From Luscinia megarhynchos (taxonomy: Eukaryota; Chordata; Aves; Passeriformes; Turdidae), in the NCBI GenBank assembly GCA_034336665.1, contig CM067569.1, positions 24,091,320 through 24,155,319 of the forward strand: a stretch of DNA of 64,000 nt, written 5' to 3'. This document shows positions 14,044 to 25,837 of the stretch, one piece after another; positions within the stretch are counted from its first letter, which is position 1, and each line of letters starts with the position of its first letter. Below the pieces are notes generated by a model, which saw only the letters and a program-made list of their open reading frames with translations, was not told where the DNA came from and did no database searches. Position numbers and translations under genes: made by a program.

Positions 14044-14345
14044 GTGAGTTGTTCCGGGGGGCCGTGTGCGGGAGCGGGGCCGGGTGCTGGAGCCCGTGTG
14101 CGTGTCTGGGCTGTGCGTCCGTGTGTCCGTCCGTGTGTGCGGGAGCGGGTGCATTGTGGGAGCGGCCGGCCGCGGGCTGGCAGCGATGGCAGCGATGGCA
14201 GCGGGCTCTGCCTGCCCTGCCCTGCCTGCCCTGCCCTGCCCGCCCTGCCCTGCCTGCCCTGCCTGCCCGCACCCTGCGGCTCGGCCCGCTCCCGGCTGCG
14301 TCTGCAGCCGGAAAGCCAAAAGGCAGCGCCGATTACCGCCGGCCT
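14044..14345. promoter_or_regulatory. Second CpG-rich block
   Basis: GC-rich DNA with many CG dinucleotides (for example around the CGGCCGGCCGCGG at 14162-14174) directly follows the candidate donor at 14044. It includes short GTGTGTCCGT-type repeats and the CTGCC array listed next. Frames on both strands (up to 258 codons on the - strand) come from low-complexity composition and show no domain. Confidence 0.45.
14211..14270. repeat. CCTGCCCTG low-complexity tandem repeat
   Basis: About 60 bases consist of 4-5-base CTGCC/CCTGC steps with minor variation, immediately after a duplicated GGCAGCGAT unit (14179-14200). It lies inside the second CpG-rich block. The G-rich complement is on the - strand. 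Confidence 0.85.
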
Positions 14346-14439
14346 TTCCTGCAACTTTAGCCTGTCTGGCGCTGCCAGAACGTGACAAGCTGTTCTGCAA
14401 GCAGCAGTGACAATACTGCTGCCACCATTTCATTTTTGC

Positions 14440-17400
14440 TGTCTTTATAAAGACCTTGCCATGCAGAACTCACATCTGTGGCAAGTGCTTTCATAGAAGA
14501 TCTCAAAGTAGTATTGGTATCAGTGACAGTCTCGGGTATTCCACTTGACAAGTTTTTTGCCCCTTATGTTGAGTAGTAACAAGTGTCTTGCTTAATCCTT
14601 TCCTGTGTAAAATCTAAAAAGGTTATTTAATTTGCATATGATTTAAGGAGTTTTTAGAAAGTTTCGAACTAGTGATACAAGACTGGAATTTGGGACCTTA
14701 GTTTTATTCTTTTTGTTTAGTTTGTTGGCTTAATGCAAATAGTATCTAAAAACTGAATAAAATAGCACATATCAATGTATGCCAAAAAAAAAAAGCAAAG
14801 GATCTCTACAGCTTCGATGTTTGCAATTCAGATGTTGACAGCACGGTCTGTTGGGGGAAGAGAGGTTGCTATTTTAGATAACAGCTCTTTGAATCGGTAA
14901 AATTGCTGTGTAAGGTAAAATAGACTTTGCATAAAGTAGCACCAGTGATTCTGGGTCCACTAAAGCCACTGTCAAAACAAGTTGTGACTTCAGTCGTACA
15001 AGCTGCTTGTCCTGAGTTCAGGTGAGCCCATTATAAGATCCAGTTAAAATTCCCTTACTGTCTGTCAGCTTTTGATCTCTCTGTGGACATCTCATGGGGT
15101 GAGCTGGTTAAATTGAACCCACATTTATGACAGTTTACCTTGGCTTGTAATACTATAGAAGATAATGTTCATTCTGCAAATCTGTCAATTTTAGAATGAA
15201 AAGTTTCTGTGGAGACAGTTTCTTTCAAGAAGTCGTGTCTCAGGTTAAGCTAACCAGGTCATTAGGCTGGGGTGACCTAAGAAAAGCAATTAGCATGACT
15301 GAAACACTTCTTGGAAATGGAAGTACCTAAAACTAAGATCCAGCTAAAATTGCTCTACGTTGCCTAGTACTTCCTGTAGTTTTTGTTCGAGTTAAAAGTT
15401 TATTACAGCTATATTGGTAATAAAGTAATCATCAGCATCTAATCATGCATAAAAGTGGAAGTTCTTGGAGTTGAACAGAAGCTTCTCTCCATGTTGTCAC
15501 CAATCTGCTTAGCAGAATTTTGTTCCTCTTTTTGCTTAGCATTTGAGATGGCAGCTAAAGTGCAATAGAACATGTGAACAAAAGTTTGGGTTTATGTAAA
15601 TTTTTTTCAGAAGAACTCAGTAATGCTCCAGTTTCAGTGAACAGAAGAGTGAACCAAAGGCTCGGTATCAAATTTATGCTCAAAGTTTGATTTTAAAAAT
15701 TACTTAACATTGATTTGATTCCCACCCACCCCACCTTTACCCCCTTCTGGAGGAGCCATCAGAAAATATCTGGGGGAACAGGTCTGTAAATGCAGTGAGA
15801 TTTCACTAGTAAAGAAGTCAGCTGAATGAGCAAGGTACAGTTTCATTCATCATGTTGGCAATTGAAAATAGTGATCATAAGAGAGGTTTGAAATGTAGTC
15901 ATAAGCCTTTAATCTTGTGTAGATTGAAGTAGAATGGGTACAAATATCAAAGCTGTGTGTGTCAATGTCTCTGTGATCCTGGCTGAAATGTTACCATGTT
16001 CATATTTCAGTGAAACATGTGCACTCTCTTGGTATTACTTGTGCTGAAAGTAGCACTTAGTCCTGGGACCTTTATGCTGGATGGATGCTCCAGGAACATC
16101 CAAGAAAGCTTGTCCACATGCAGTGGGCAGGGGCCAGCCATCAAACAAGCAGAGCATGCAAACCAACAGTGAGAGAAAAATAGAGGATTCTTAGGCTCAA
16201 TGAATAAACAATTTGTTTTTGTAGTAACAGGTGCTGTATTAATCACAGTGAGATAGTTTAGAGAGAATAGTCTGGCAAAACAGGCTTGCTGTTGCCATAA
16301 GAGTTAGTGCAGCAATTAGTTCAAGAGAGTCTCTGAATCCAATGCCTCAAGCCCCTGCAATTACAAGATGTGTAACTAAGACAAGAGAATAGTGTTTTTC
16401 TATGTCATGAGGTAAGCTGAGGACACAGAAGTTCCCACGTTATCCTCAGTTGTCGCTGGGACTGTGACAATGCAAGGCTGCTTTCTCATGACCACTACAC
16501 CAGCAAAAGGGATATTGTTGATCAACAGAAAAAAAAATTCATTAGAGTGAAGCCATCAGGAAGCTGTCACTCTATGGGATGGCATGATTGTAACTTTTTA
16601 TTCTCATAACAAAAGAATAGATTGTAGATTATATTAAAAATATCAGAAGAGTAAATCAGGGAAGGAGCTAACCAGCAGAAAACAACACAAAACTTTATCA
16701 TGTGAAACATTGTGTTCCAGAGATATCAGTGAAGATGCACTCTGGTTTGGTTCCTCTCAGTTGGAGAACACAGAGTGCCACAGGAAATACCTCCCTCTGA
16801 GGCTGCTCTGGCAAGGGGAACTTCTGTTTTCTCTTGCATGGAACAAGCAGAAGAAGCTGCTCCTAACAGACTGCCATGAAACTGCTTGTAAGCAGCTGGA
16901 CAGCAAGGTTTTTGCTCAAGGAAAAAAAAAAAAACAAAAAACGTGGGGAAAAGTGGTTTCCTCCCAGCTGCTCAGCTATTGCTGCATTATCGTTCAGAGC
17001 TATGCAAGCAAGAGCTGGGTGATCTAATTGAAGTCTCAGAAGCCTTGCTGGGCATATGGAGAGCTGTGCAGGCTGAGTGGATGGTTCACTACTGCTGGTA
17101 CCTTGCAGGATACAGCAGAGACATATCCAGAGGGTTTAAAAAAAAAAAATCACGTAGCAAATGACCCCACTGCGTGCCTGCTAAATTTCCTAGAGTTTGT
17201 TTTCCTTGTACTGCCCTTCCAGAAGAAACCAGAAAGTTCTGTGAAAAAAAAAAAAACAAAACAGTAGACATGACATCTGTTTCACTGTAATGTGGTGTTG
17301 CTGGTTATTTCTTTGAAGTAAGCAAAGCAAAAATAAATTAATTAAAAAATAACTAAAAGTTAACACACTTGAATATATTAAGTTAATATCAATTGGCTCT

Positions 17401-18770
17401 TCTAGCAGCAGGATAGGAACCAAAATTCCGACAGGGTATACCTTCATCTAAAATGCTGAAGGAAAACAATGTTTTGGTATATAAAATAGTTGTTTTAGAA
17501 GTAACTAAAAGCAATTTGAAGTCAGTGAGCAAAGCCCTTTAAACCAGCATATAAAATGATGAGCTAGCCTTCGATGAAATGGCTGTTTCACTAATTGTGA
17601 GAGGTACAGCAATGCACAAGTAAAGCAAAGCAGTAACAGGGAAGAGTGCATATCCATTCATCATCAGGGAGAAAGCAGCCAGCCAGTCTGGCTTTCACTG
17701 ACAATTCAGTAAGGAAACAAGAGAAACCCAGAAAGAACACAGACAGGTTTTTTTATTTCTATTTTTAATTGGAAGTTGCTTGAAGAATTTTCCCCTTAAA
17801 ATCAAGACAAAATACAGTTATAAAGAAAAATGAGTGACGTTGGGACAGTAATTACTTCAGTAGTGTGGAAAGCTGCCACTCAGCCCACCTCTAATAAATA
17901 CTGTACATTTCTTGACCTGGGTCATTCTTAAATATTCTCTGAGTGTGTTACAAATCCTGAGTCTTAGCTTGTTTGGGATCATTCTATTGACAGTAATCCA
18001 GTGCAACCAATGACAGTTTTACCTATTTCATTAAAAACAAAAAAGTTTATTTTGTTCTCAGTTGTCCTTATTAGTACCAATAAAATGTTCTGACAGCCAG
18101 CTAAGCTTCTAATTATTTTTGTTTATTGTAACTGAAGTACAGCTCTCAACATTTTGATGAGTTACCCTTAATGTTTGTTTATAAACTTCTAATTCTCAAA
18201 TTGAATTTTGTTGTTAGTATGTGTTTTTTATACCTCATTGGTGCCCCTTGCATCCATTAAATTGAGTTGCAGGAGGTAGGCAGGCTGGATTCTGTTGCCA
18301 TCCTGGAAGCAGACAAAATCCCACAATTGTTGTGGGATATACCATACAAGCTTGTTAGAATGCTGTTTGGATATAGTGTTATAGTACCTGGAGAGGTTCA
18401 TTCTTTCATGATCTTATCATTAAAACTATCTGTACTGGATTTTCGAAATCGTTCTGACCTAACTTAGTTACAAATAAAGCGAGTAGAGCTTCAGTAGAAG
18501 CAGAACTAGGACACATGGTGAGAACTGGGATTCTCATAAAAAGCACTCCTTTACTTATTCTTGACTACCTTTTCATGGTAAACCTATGAAGGTAACAGGG
18601 AGAGCTACAGGAGTTTGTCACAGGATTCCCTTCAGTTCTCAGTTAGCTATGTTAGCCAGTTATACTGACCTGGTGTTTGCTTTTGTGGTTTAAGATATTT
18701 AACATTTATTAACAACCTTATTTCTGCACTAGTACGTAGTAGGAAAAGAAAAAATACTGAGGAGGGGCTG
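14440..18770. other. Intronic DNA, no gene recognised
   Basis: AT-rich unique-looking sequence. A-rich tracts occur at about 16921-16941, 17139-17150 and 17242-17259, spaced 100-220 bases apart. They do not follow a recognisable retrogene or SINE body. Frames of up to 105 codons lack domains. Confidence 0.65.
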
Positions 18771-18774
18771 TTGT

Positions 18775-19300
18775 GCCACTTAGTGCCACTTACTTATCCA
18801 TACACCAGGCCAGACTTGAAAGAAGGGTGTTAACAGCACTTTTACTGTCTTATCTACTGACACTATCCAACTGTTTTAGGAAGTTAAGGTTTTCAAGCAT
18901 CAGCCTAACAGCATGGCTTTCAGAGGAGCCTGTCATGATTTACTTATTCATACAGATTGCAGTGGCTTATGTAGTCTTGATCCTGCTTGATCTGCCAGCA
19001 GTATTTGCTTCTATTGATCACAGGCTGTTATTCGACTGCCTTGAGCAGCTTGTAGGTCTCCCTGGTTCTGTTAACGGGTTCTGCTGCGGATGCTTCTCAG
19101 CCTTCTCATTCTACTGCTGTCACTAGTTTTAACTGCAGATTTCCTGCTCAGACAGATTCTCTGCAGAGTTGTGTCATGCTGGTTGTGTTTTTCAGTAAGT
19201 TTTGGGGGCACCTTAGTGAGTAGGGTGCTGAACTGGGGTTCTGTCCTGATTTGGCTGTTAGCTCTGGTTTATAATGCGTGTTTGGCAATGTGCCTGGCTG
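18775..19300 (+). mobile_element. Decayed LINE reverse transcriptase fragment (L2/CR1-like)
   Basis: Two reverse transcriptase blocks are readable in the right order. At 18980-19021 the peptide ILLDLPAVFASIDH matches the LLDLSAAFDTVDH block of L2/CR1-type elements and is followed by LLFDCLEQLVGLPGSV. At 19225-19272 VLNWGSVLIWLLALVY matches the VPQGSVLGPLLFLIY block. The blocks lie in different frames, and stop codons interrupt the region. The catalytic YADD block expected downstream is not seen. It is therefore a non-functional fossil that entered the intron long ago. The L2 versus CR1 assignment is uncertain. Confidence 0.75.
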
Positions 19301-22300
19301 TCGTGTGAAGTTGTAAGTGTAAAAACTCCTCCTATGCTAGGTGTAATAAAATACCATATGCTGGAAATAACCAGCTGTTCTTCATGTTCCTATAGACCTT
19401 TGCATTCCTCCTGTTTTTCTAGCAACAGGGCAATGGAGAGGTTAGTCTGGAAGAAACTTAGAAACAAGTTGTCTTGCACGTGGACAAGTACTGTTAAATT
19501 GTCCTGTATCAGCCCATTTTCCAAGTGGTTATATATGTTTTCTAACTATTCCTTGGGGTGGAAATACTGTAATTCCTTAATTGGCTGATTTACCTGGGAG
19601 GTTCTTGAAGTAGTTGATGTCTGTCAAGAAATACGCTTCCTTAGACCAAAGTTGCAGTGAGGATGAGGTCAGAAACAAATATTCATCTAAGTTTATATAT
19701 GGTCTTAGTCCATTAGTAATGGAAGATTTTAAATTTTTTTACTTACTGACTTTACAACTTGTAGATATACTTCTAAGATCTTTGCAAAATAGAAGTGTAG
19801 ATGGTCCTTGTGTATTTTGTGTTTCTGGTTTTAGTACAAGACTGACCTTCTTTAGAACATGCAGTTAAGCTTCTGTCTGTTTGTGAGACCTTGTATAATT
19901 TTGGTAGAAACACAGCCCCACAGATGGTCTTTGAGCAGACAGAACAGTTATTTGCAGGCTGACTTTCTGAAGAAGTACTTGAGATGGAAAATTATGAGGA
20001 CCAAGTGATTTTTACTTGGAACACATTTAATATATGATGACCCGCTCTTTCCATCATTCTATGTAGACACATCTAGTAAAACTAGGATGTTGGCTGTCTG
20101 GCTTGCCTGACATTCAGCAAACTTCCTCTTTGTCTCTACATCTACAAAAGATATCAGGGAGATTAATTCTCTCACAAAGAGAGTTTGAGACTTTGGAGAC
20201 TTGATCATTAGTGTGCAATACCCCATAATCTTGGATTTTGTATTTTGTGATAAGCAGAAGAGAAGACACAGTTTATAATATTTGCTAAGTTAGAGTAGGT
20301 TATAGGAGATAAAAAAAATTGAAGTTTTAAAGTCCCATCTTAAGTGCTGACTCACTTGTAAGCACTCATGAATCACGTTGCAAAGGCAAAAATGTCCTTC
20401 ATGTTAAATGACTGTAATCTAAAATGTTATAGAGAGCTAAATGATTTATTGATGTCTATTTCTGAGGCGTTTACCTGCACCTGTGGCCAGCCCATTCCAT
20501 TTATTTTGGCTTGCTGACAAATTAGCAGGCTATTTGTATGTCAGATTTGGTCAGTAGTCAGCTCCCACCCCCTTACATATTGAACTACTTGTAATTTAAT
20601 TGTTTGTGGTATTGGCAATTTATTATCCAGATAGATGTCGTTCAGGGGAGCTCTTCTGCATAGGGAAGAGAAAAAGCAGAAGATCTATTTGTGTATATTC
20701 TCCTAGTGCTTTGTGGAAGGCAGAATGCAGAAGAGAGCAGCTTTTAAGCCTCTTCCATGCACACAGGCAATGATCTATGCATTACCTTCCTTTCCGCTCA
20801 TTTGGAATGTCAAATATTGAGTTTCATATTTAGTGGATGAAATAAGATTAACTCTGTGAGTATGGCCATTGTTGCTGTATCTAGGCACCCCTCAAGAGTG
20901 AGCAATCCAAATTACATGTTGGAGTTCTAACTGCGTGTATAAGTTGCACAAATACTCTCAGGGGGAGCTGAAGTGAGCGTTGCCACCTGCAGTGGTTACA
21001 TTGCAGTGCTTGAGTAAGTTTTGAGGGGTATTGAAGGCAAAATTACTGTTTCTTGCTGAATTGTTTTAACTGCTGGCTTAGATCTCTATTGTGGTAAGAC
21101 TCTGAGCGCTGCTGTACCAAGTCAGAGTGCTCCACTGTGGCACAGAGGCCAGTGCAGGTTGCCAGGATGCCTCCAGCCCTGCTGTCCTCTGTGGCACGGC
21201 AGCTGCTGCCAGCTGCAGCTGCTCGCTGTGTTTGCCCCATGAAGAGGACCAGTGAAACCTGTTGTGTGCCTGTGTTTTCTTCAGCTTGGTTAATCTGATC
21301 TTGCACTCCGAGTTTTGAGATAGGAGATTTGGGCTTTGACACAGCCAAAAAGATCTTTGTGTCATGGGAGCATGGCCTGTGCTGGCCATCCTGGCCATCT
21401 GATTCCCTAGGCACTGCAGGGACTCAGTCACTGTTTTCTCCTCTCAAACAGCTCCGTGACTGCTAGTTAACATCACTGGCACTGTGCAGCTTGAAATGTT
21501 TTATGGTCTTACATCTACTTAACCTTTATTGTTTTCTGTCAACATCTATTATGACCTGGTGGCCTATGGTTAGTCAAATGTGCCCTTGCAGGCTGCCAGA
21601 TACTGTAATGGAATTAAGCCTTTAAAATTATCAGACCTGTCAAAGGGTATTATAATCCTGTGAGAGCTTTAAGTGGTTTCTTACCTTCACTTCAACACAC
21701 ATTTGACCTGGTTGAAGTGGTATTACTTGATTGTTTTGGTTTTACTTCCTATTAATACTTCTAAAACTGGGGGAGGGCAAGTGGAGGAAAAAAAATTCAT
21801 TTCCTTGGCATCTTTATGAGGAGTTTCTTCAGTTCTCTCCCAGATACCTTTTCTTTTTTATTATTTTCACTCTCTTGCACTTGTAGATTAAAGTCTGCGG
21901 GTATTTCTGTGGGAACTTGTTCCTTTAAATAAGGGCATAAGGATGCTTCATTATGTGCACAGAGGGCTGGCACAGGTCAGGAGGGAATGTCAGGCTTGCT
22001 TTGAGGGAGGATGGACTCCATGAAGTGCTCACTGACACCTCTGGAAATGAGTGTCCTCTGCAGAGTGAGTGTAGGAAGGGCAGTAACACTGCAGTTACTC
22101 ATATTTACCATCTTTGTACTTTAATCTGAGCAGACGATAGTAGGAGATTTTGAGATGGTTTACCTTCTGCTAGTTAGTTTTCAGTTGCCTGTGGAAATGC
22201 TGAAGGTAATTCTGTAGCATTTTAGCAGTGTCCCTGTGATTATAACACAGTGCCTAGTTAGTTATTTAACAGAGAGATACTGCATGCATCCAGAAATTGA

Positions 22301-22347
22301 AATATGCCATAGAGGAGGCAGTTTGACCGTGTGGCATGCAGCCTGTA
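19301..22347. other. Intronic DNA, no gene recognised
   Basis: Nothing clearly functional is seen. The first 300 bases may still be part of the LINE fossil but show no further conserved block. A GC-richer patch at 21090-21260, with frames of 117 and 123 codons on the - strand, has repeated CAGCTGC-type words but no domain. Confidence 0.6.
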
Positions 22348-22425
22348 GCCAAGTTGGGCAGGTCACCTTATCTGAGCCTGATTTCTGAGCCTCACTGCAC
22401 AGCAGTTTCCTGTCTTTGTGGAGTG
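22348..22425 (+). mobile_element. Possible MIR-like SINE fragment
   Basis: The segment TTGGGCAGGTCACCTTATCT, followed by a CAG-TTTCCTGTCTTTG stretch, resembles the core and 3' half of MIR-type SINEs (consensus of the type TTGGGCAAGTCACTTAACCT, then CTCAGTTTCC). The match is short and degenerate, so it may be chance. Confidence 0.35.
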
Positions 22426-25359
22426 GTTGTATGTGAGCCATTTCTTTAAGTTACATTTTTAATGCAGTTTTGTATTTGAGGAGTGGTGCAGCTTTGGCTT
22501 CTGAAGTAGTGCCATGCTGACTCAGTTTCTTACCACCAGCAGGGTGATGCAAGGTGAGGAAAGAAAATAAAAGCTATAAAATGCTATTCTAAAATAAATA
22601 AAATAAAATGCTGACTTGTTTGAGACTTATCACATAAGTGATAGAGGGAAACACACAGTGGCCATTTCTTTTGCAAGGAAAATCCTTTTATTACAGTAGT
22701 TTTTGGGGGTTTTTTAAACATTTTTACTCTTCTCATACAGCATAATCAAGCAAGGTAAAAAAATGTGGTTCCTGTTGTTAAACTGAATGCAGGTATTAGC
22801 CTCATAAATAAAATTAATTTTTAAAAATAATTTAGGTTTACTGAGGTCCCTTTAATTGGGATAGGTGCTGGAATAAATTGGCCTCTTGGGTAAGGAGAAC
22901 AAATAGACAAATACCCATGCCCCCTCAAAAAGTAACTTCTGTTACAGTTTTTAGAGCAACTGCACTCAGTACTAAATCCTGAGTTGGAATGCTCTGAAAT
23001 CCTGACCTTCCTACAGGTGTATTTCTCCTTTTTCTTTGTTTCTGGTATACTAATCTCAAGAACCTCCCAGACACCCACTACTAAGCAGAAGAAATGGAGA
23101 TGTAGGAATGAAACCTTTCATCAAGCAGCCCTGGTGAGTGTCATGAGATGGGCTGTCTCTTCTGATCCAAGAACTTGAGTATACTGATGGCTAATATTTG
23201 TACTTTGTTACAGTCCAGTGAATGATCTCATCAGTTGTTGCTAGCAGATGCAAAAATGATGCTCTTGTGGTAGCAAGACAGCTTGCTTGTCTTCGGATAT
23301 GAGTGTCAGACATGAATGACTTTTCTTTCTGAATGTAATTGCCCACAGCATTTTGGAAAGGTGCAAAGTAGATTTCAATTGTTTCTTAGTAGAGGGAGGG
23401 GAGAAAGACCCGTCTCAGACAGCAAATGACTGTTCATGAAAATTGGGGATTCTTTCTATTTCCTGGGAAATTGATGTTTTAAGGGTTGTCTAGCTGTTCT
23501 AAGAGGAAGTACCTGAACCATTCCTGTTTCTACTGTCACGGCAGAGATGTAATAATGGTGTGAAAGGAAAGAGGAGCAATGAATGTCTTCTTTCAGTAAT
23601 TACTGTGGTTTATTTAGCTGGATTGCAAAGACATCCAGTGCCTATTTTTAAAATAAATTTTTAGTAAACAACAAGGAAAACAGTTTGTGCAGTCAGACAA
23701 GCAGCTTTCCACAGTGGCCAGATTCACCAGTCCTGATTCTTGGCTGTGTTCTTGTTAGTGTCAAGTGAAGCAAAGCTGATGCACTGAAAAAGGGGGGTCT
23801 GGCAACATTTAGGTTATTTCATCCTCAGAGTTGATTCCCAATTGCAATGGTTTCTGTTGCTGGTTTGTTTACTTTGAGCACCCTACTTCTCAATTGTGTG
23901 TCTCCTGTATTCAGATGGCATGTGCCTGTGAACACTCACACTTTGGCCAAGTCATCCAAAATAATGGGTGACAGACACTTCACTTGAAATTGGCATTTGG
24001 TTTTCCAGCCATCACATCAGTTTCAAGGATGTACAAATTGCACAAGGCATCAGGATGGCCCAAGGCAGATTGAAATGAGGGAATGTGTTAGAATGAAGCA
24101 GAGGCTGATCATAAAACAGTGGCATGAGAGTTCAGCATTGTTTCCTAAGTAGTAGCCTGAGTATTCCCTCTGCAGCTTAGTTCTGCCTTCTTTCTTCTCT
24201 CTGTTTACATAATGGCACTTTCCCCTAACATTTTGCTTCTGTGCCTGTGTTTGTGCAGTACTTTGACTGTCAAAATGTCTGTCTGACTGCAATATGGAAG
24301 TTAATGTCTTAGTGTGAAAGTAATCTTTATTATTCATTGTCTTTACACTGAAATGTCTCTGTATTGTTGATCTTCACAAAGCATGTCAAACAGCTGATAA
24401 TTTTTCAAAAATCTCACTCTAGATAGTGCTTGTTACCTTTAAACTGAAGGGTGATTGTGGCTCTCAATTTTCTATTAATGGAACTACCATGAACCACCCT
24501 TCTAATTAATGCCATTTCAAGCTGTTGTACAGTTTCACTCAGTATTTGGCAAATTTTTCAAAGATCTTTTGCAGAGGGCTTTAGATTGTTAACAGACTGA
24601 GGCATTTTAAAGAAATGTTACCAGTTGTCACCATCTAAAACTGGAGTCTACAGCTGAGTTTTCCCATATGTATTTTCATTGTTTTTGTAATCTGTTTTGA
24701 GATCAGTTTTGTATGAATCAAAGGATCCAAGGGGGAAAATATCTAAGTGGCTCTCTCCAGAAAGCTTCTCTTGCAGATTTCATTGATGATCAAGATGTTT
24801 GTGGTCTGTCCTTAACTCTCCTTTTTCTTCATAATTACACTAGAGATTGAAGATTGTGTTTCATACTGCATGAGTAGTAACATCTACATACAAGTAGTGA
24901 CTCAAGCAGTGAAATAATCCATAATCAGATTTCCTCCAGTAATGGTAATTTCTCTCTTAAAAGCAGGAAGAGAGCTCCATCTGTGTAGGAAATAGAATAG
25001 ACTTGTGTTCTGATTTAACACACCTGTAAATAAGCAGGGAAAAGAGGAAAAGTGCAGGGGAAGAAGACTGCCACATCAACAATTCTCTGCTGGTTACAGA
25101 ATTACATCATAAATTCAAGTTAAACTTCACTAGAAATTAGCTTCAGACTGCTAACTTCTGCCTACCTTACACGACTCCTTCACATTTTTTTCACTGAACT
25201 GTGCATGCTTCCCTTTTTATAGACTGAGCTCTGAAAATTTGTCTGCTCTCCACTGAATTTCCATTTTACATGATGTGGGAGATAGTTTATTTATTGATTT
25301 TAGTGAAACCTGGGAGAAAGACATTAAGGTATGAATGGCAAGGAGTTTTGTGGAGTGAG

Positions 25360-25480
25360 GATGAAATCACCTGGAGCGAGATCTGCACGTAAAACTTGCG
25401 TGTGCATGGAAATGCCATTAAGGATTGTGCTTATTTACAACACTCAATACAGGCAAAATGCAAGAATAGGAATCATTCTA
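25360..25480. promoter_or_regulatory. Candidate conserved non-coding element
   Basis: CG dinucleotides are kept in AT-rich sequence (GGAGCGAGATCTGCACGT, then ACTTGCGTGTGCATGGAAAT), followed by a CATTAAGG homeodomain-type word and an octamer-like ATGGAAATG. CpG retention outside an island suggests constraint or lack of methylation. No alignment was possible. Confidence 0.25.
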
Positions 25481-25815
25481 CAATAAAAATGGTGTTCTGC
25501 TGATGCTGCTTTTTCACTCAAGGAATCAGGATAAGCTATAAACTAGCAAGATCACTTTTCTTTGCTGATACAAACCATATTTACAATAGGCACACACATC
25601 AAACTTCTTGAGGGGTGTTGTGCTGGTAGAATATCTATTGAAATAGTCCCAAGGAATGGAAGAGGCAAGAACCATGCTCCTGGAAGTAACTATCTCTTAC
25701 TGCTTATTTGAACTTTCCAACATTTTCACTAGGTGCTGTTTTTCTGGACAATGCTCTGTTGCTATCTGGTACTGTGCATACAGACTGCAGGTTTGTGTGT
25801 TTTGTTAGTCAGTGT

Positions 25816-25837
25816 AGTTACCATGAACATGGTAACT
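25816..25837. promoter_or_regulatory. Perfect 10-bp inverted repeat (X-box-like)
   Basis: AGTTACCATG, spacer AA, CATGGTAACT is a perfect inverted repeat. The GTTACC...GGTAAC arms are the half-sites of RFX-family X-boxes, but the gap between them is wider than the usual 0-3 bases. It may be a variant RFX site, a dimer site of another factor, or chance. Confidence 0.4.

Noticed and set aside
13578..14433. Frames of 165-258 codons on the - strand across the CpG-rich block
   Set aside because: They arise from low-complexity CTGCC repeats and GC-rich composition. Several frames are open at the same time and none has a domain.
16921..17260. Three A-rich tracts considered as tails of retrotransposed copies
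   Set aside because: No gene-like or SINE body, and no target-site duplication, could be recognised in front of them.
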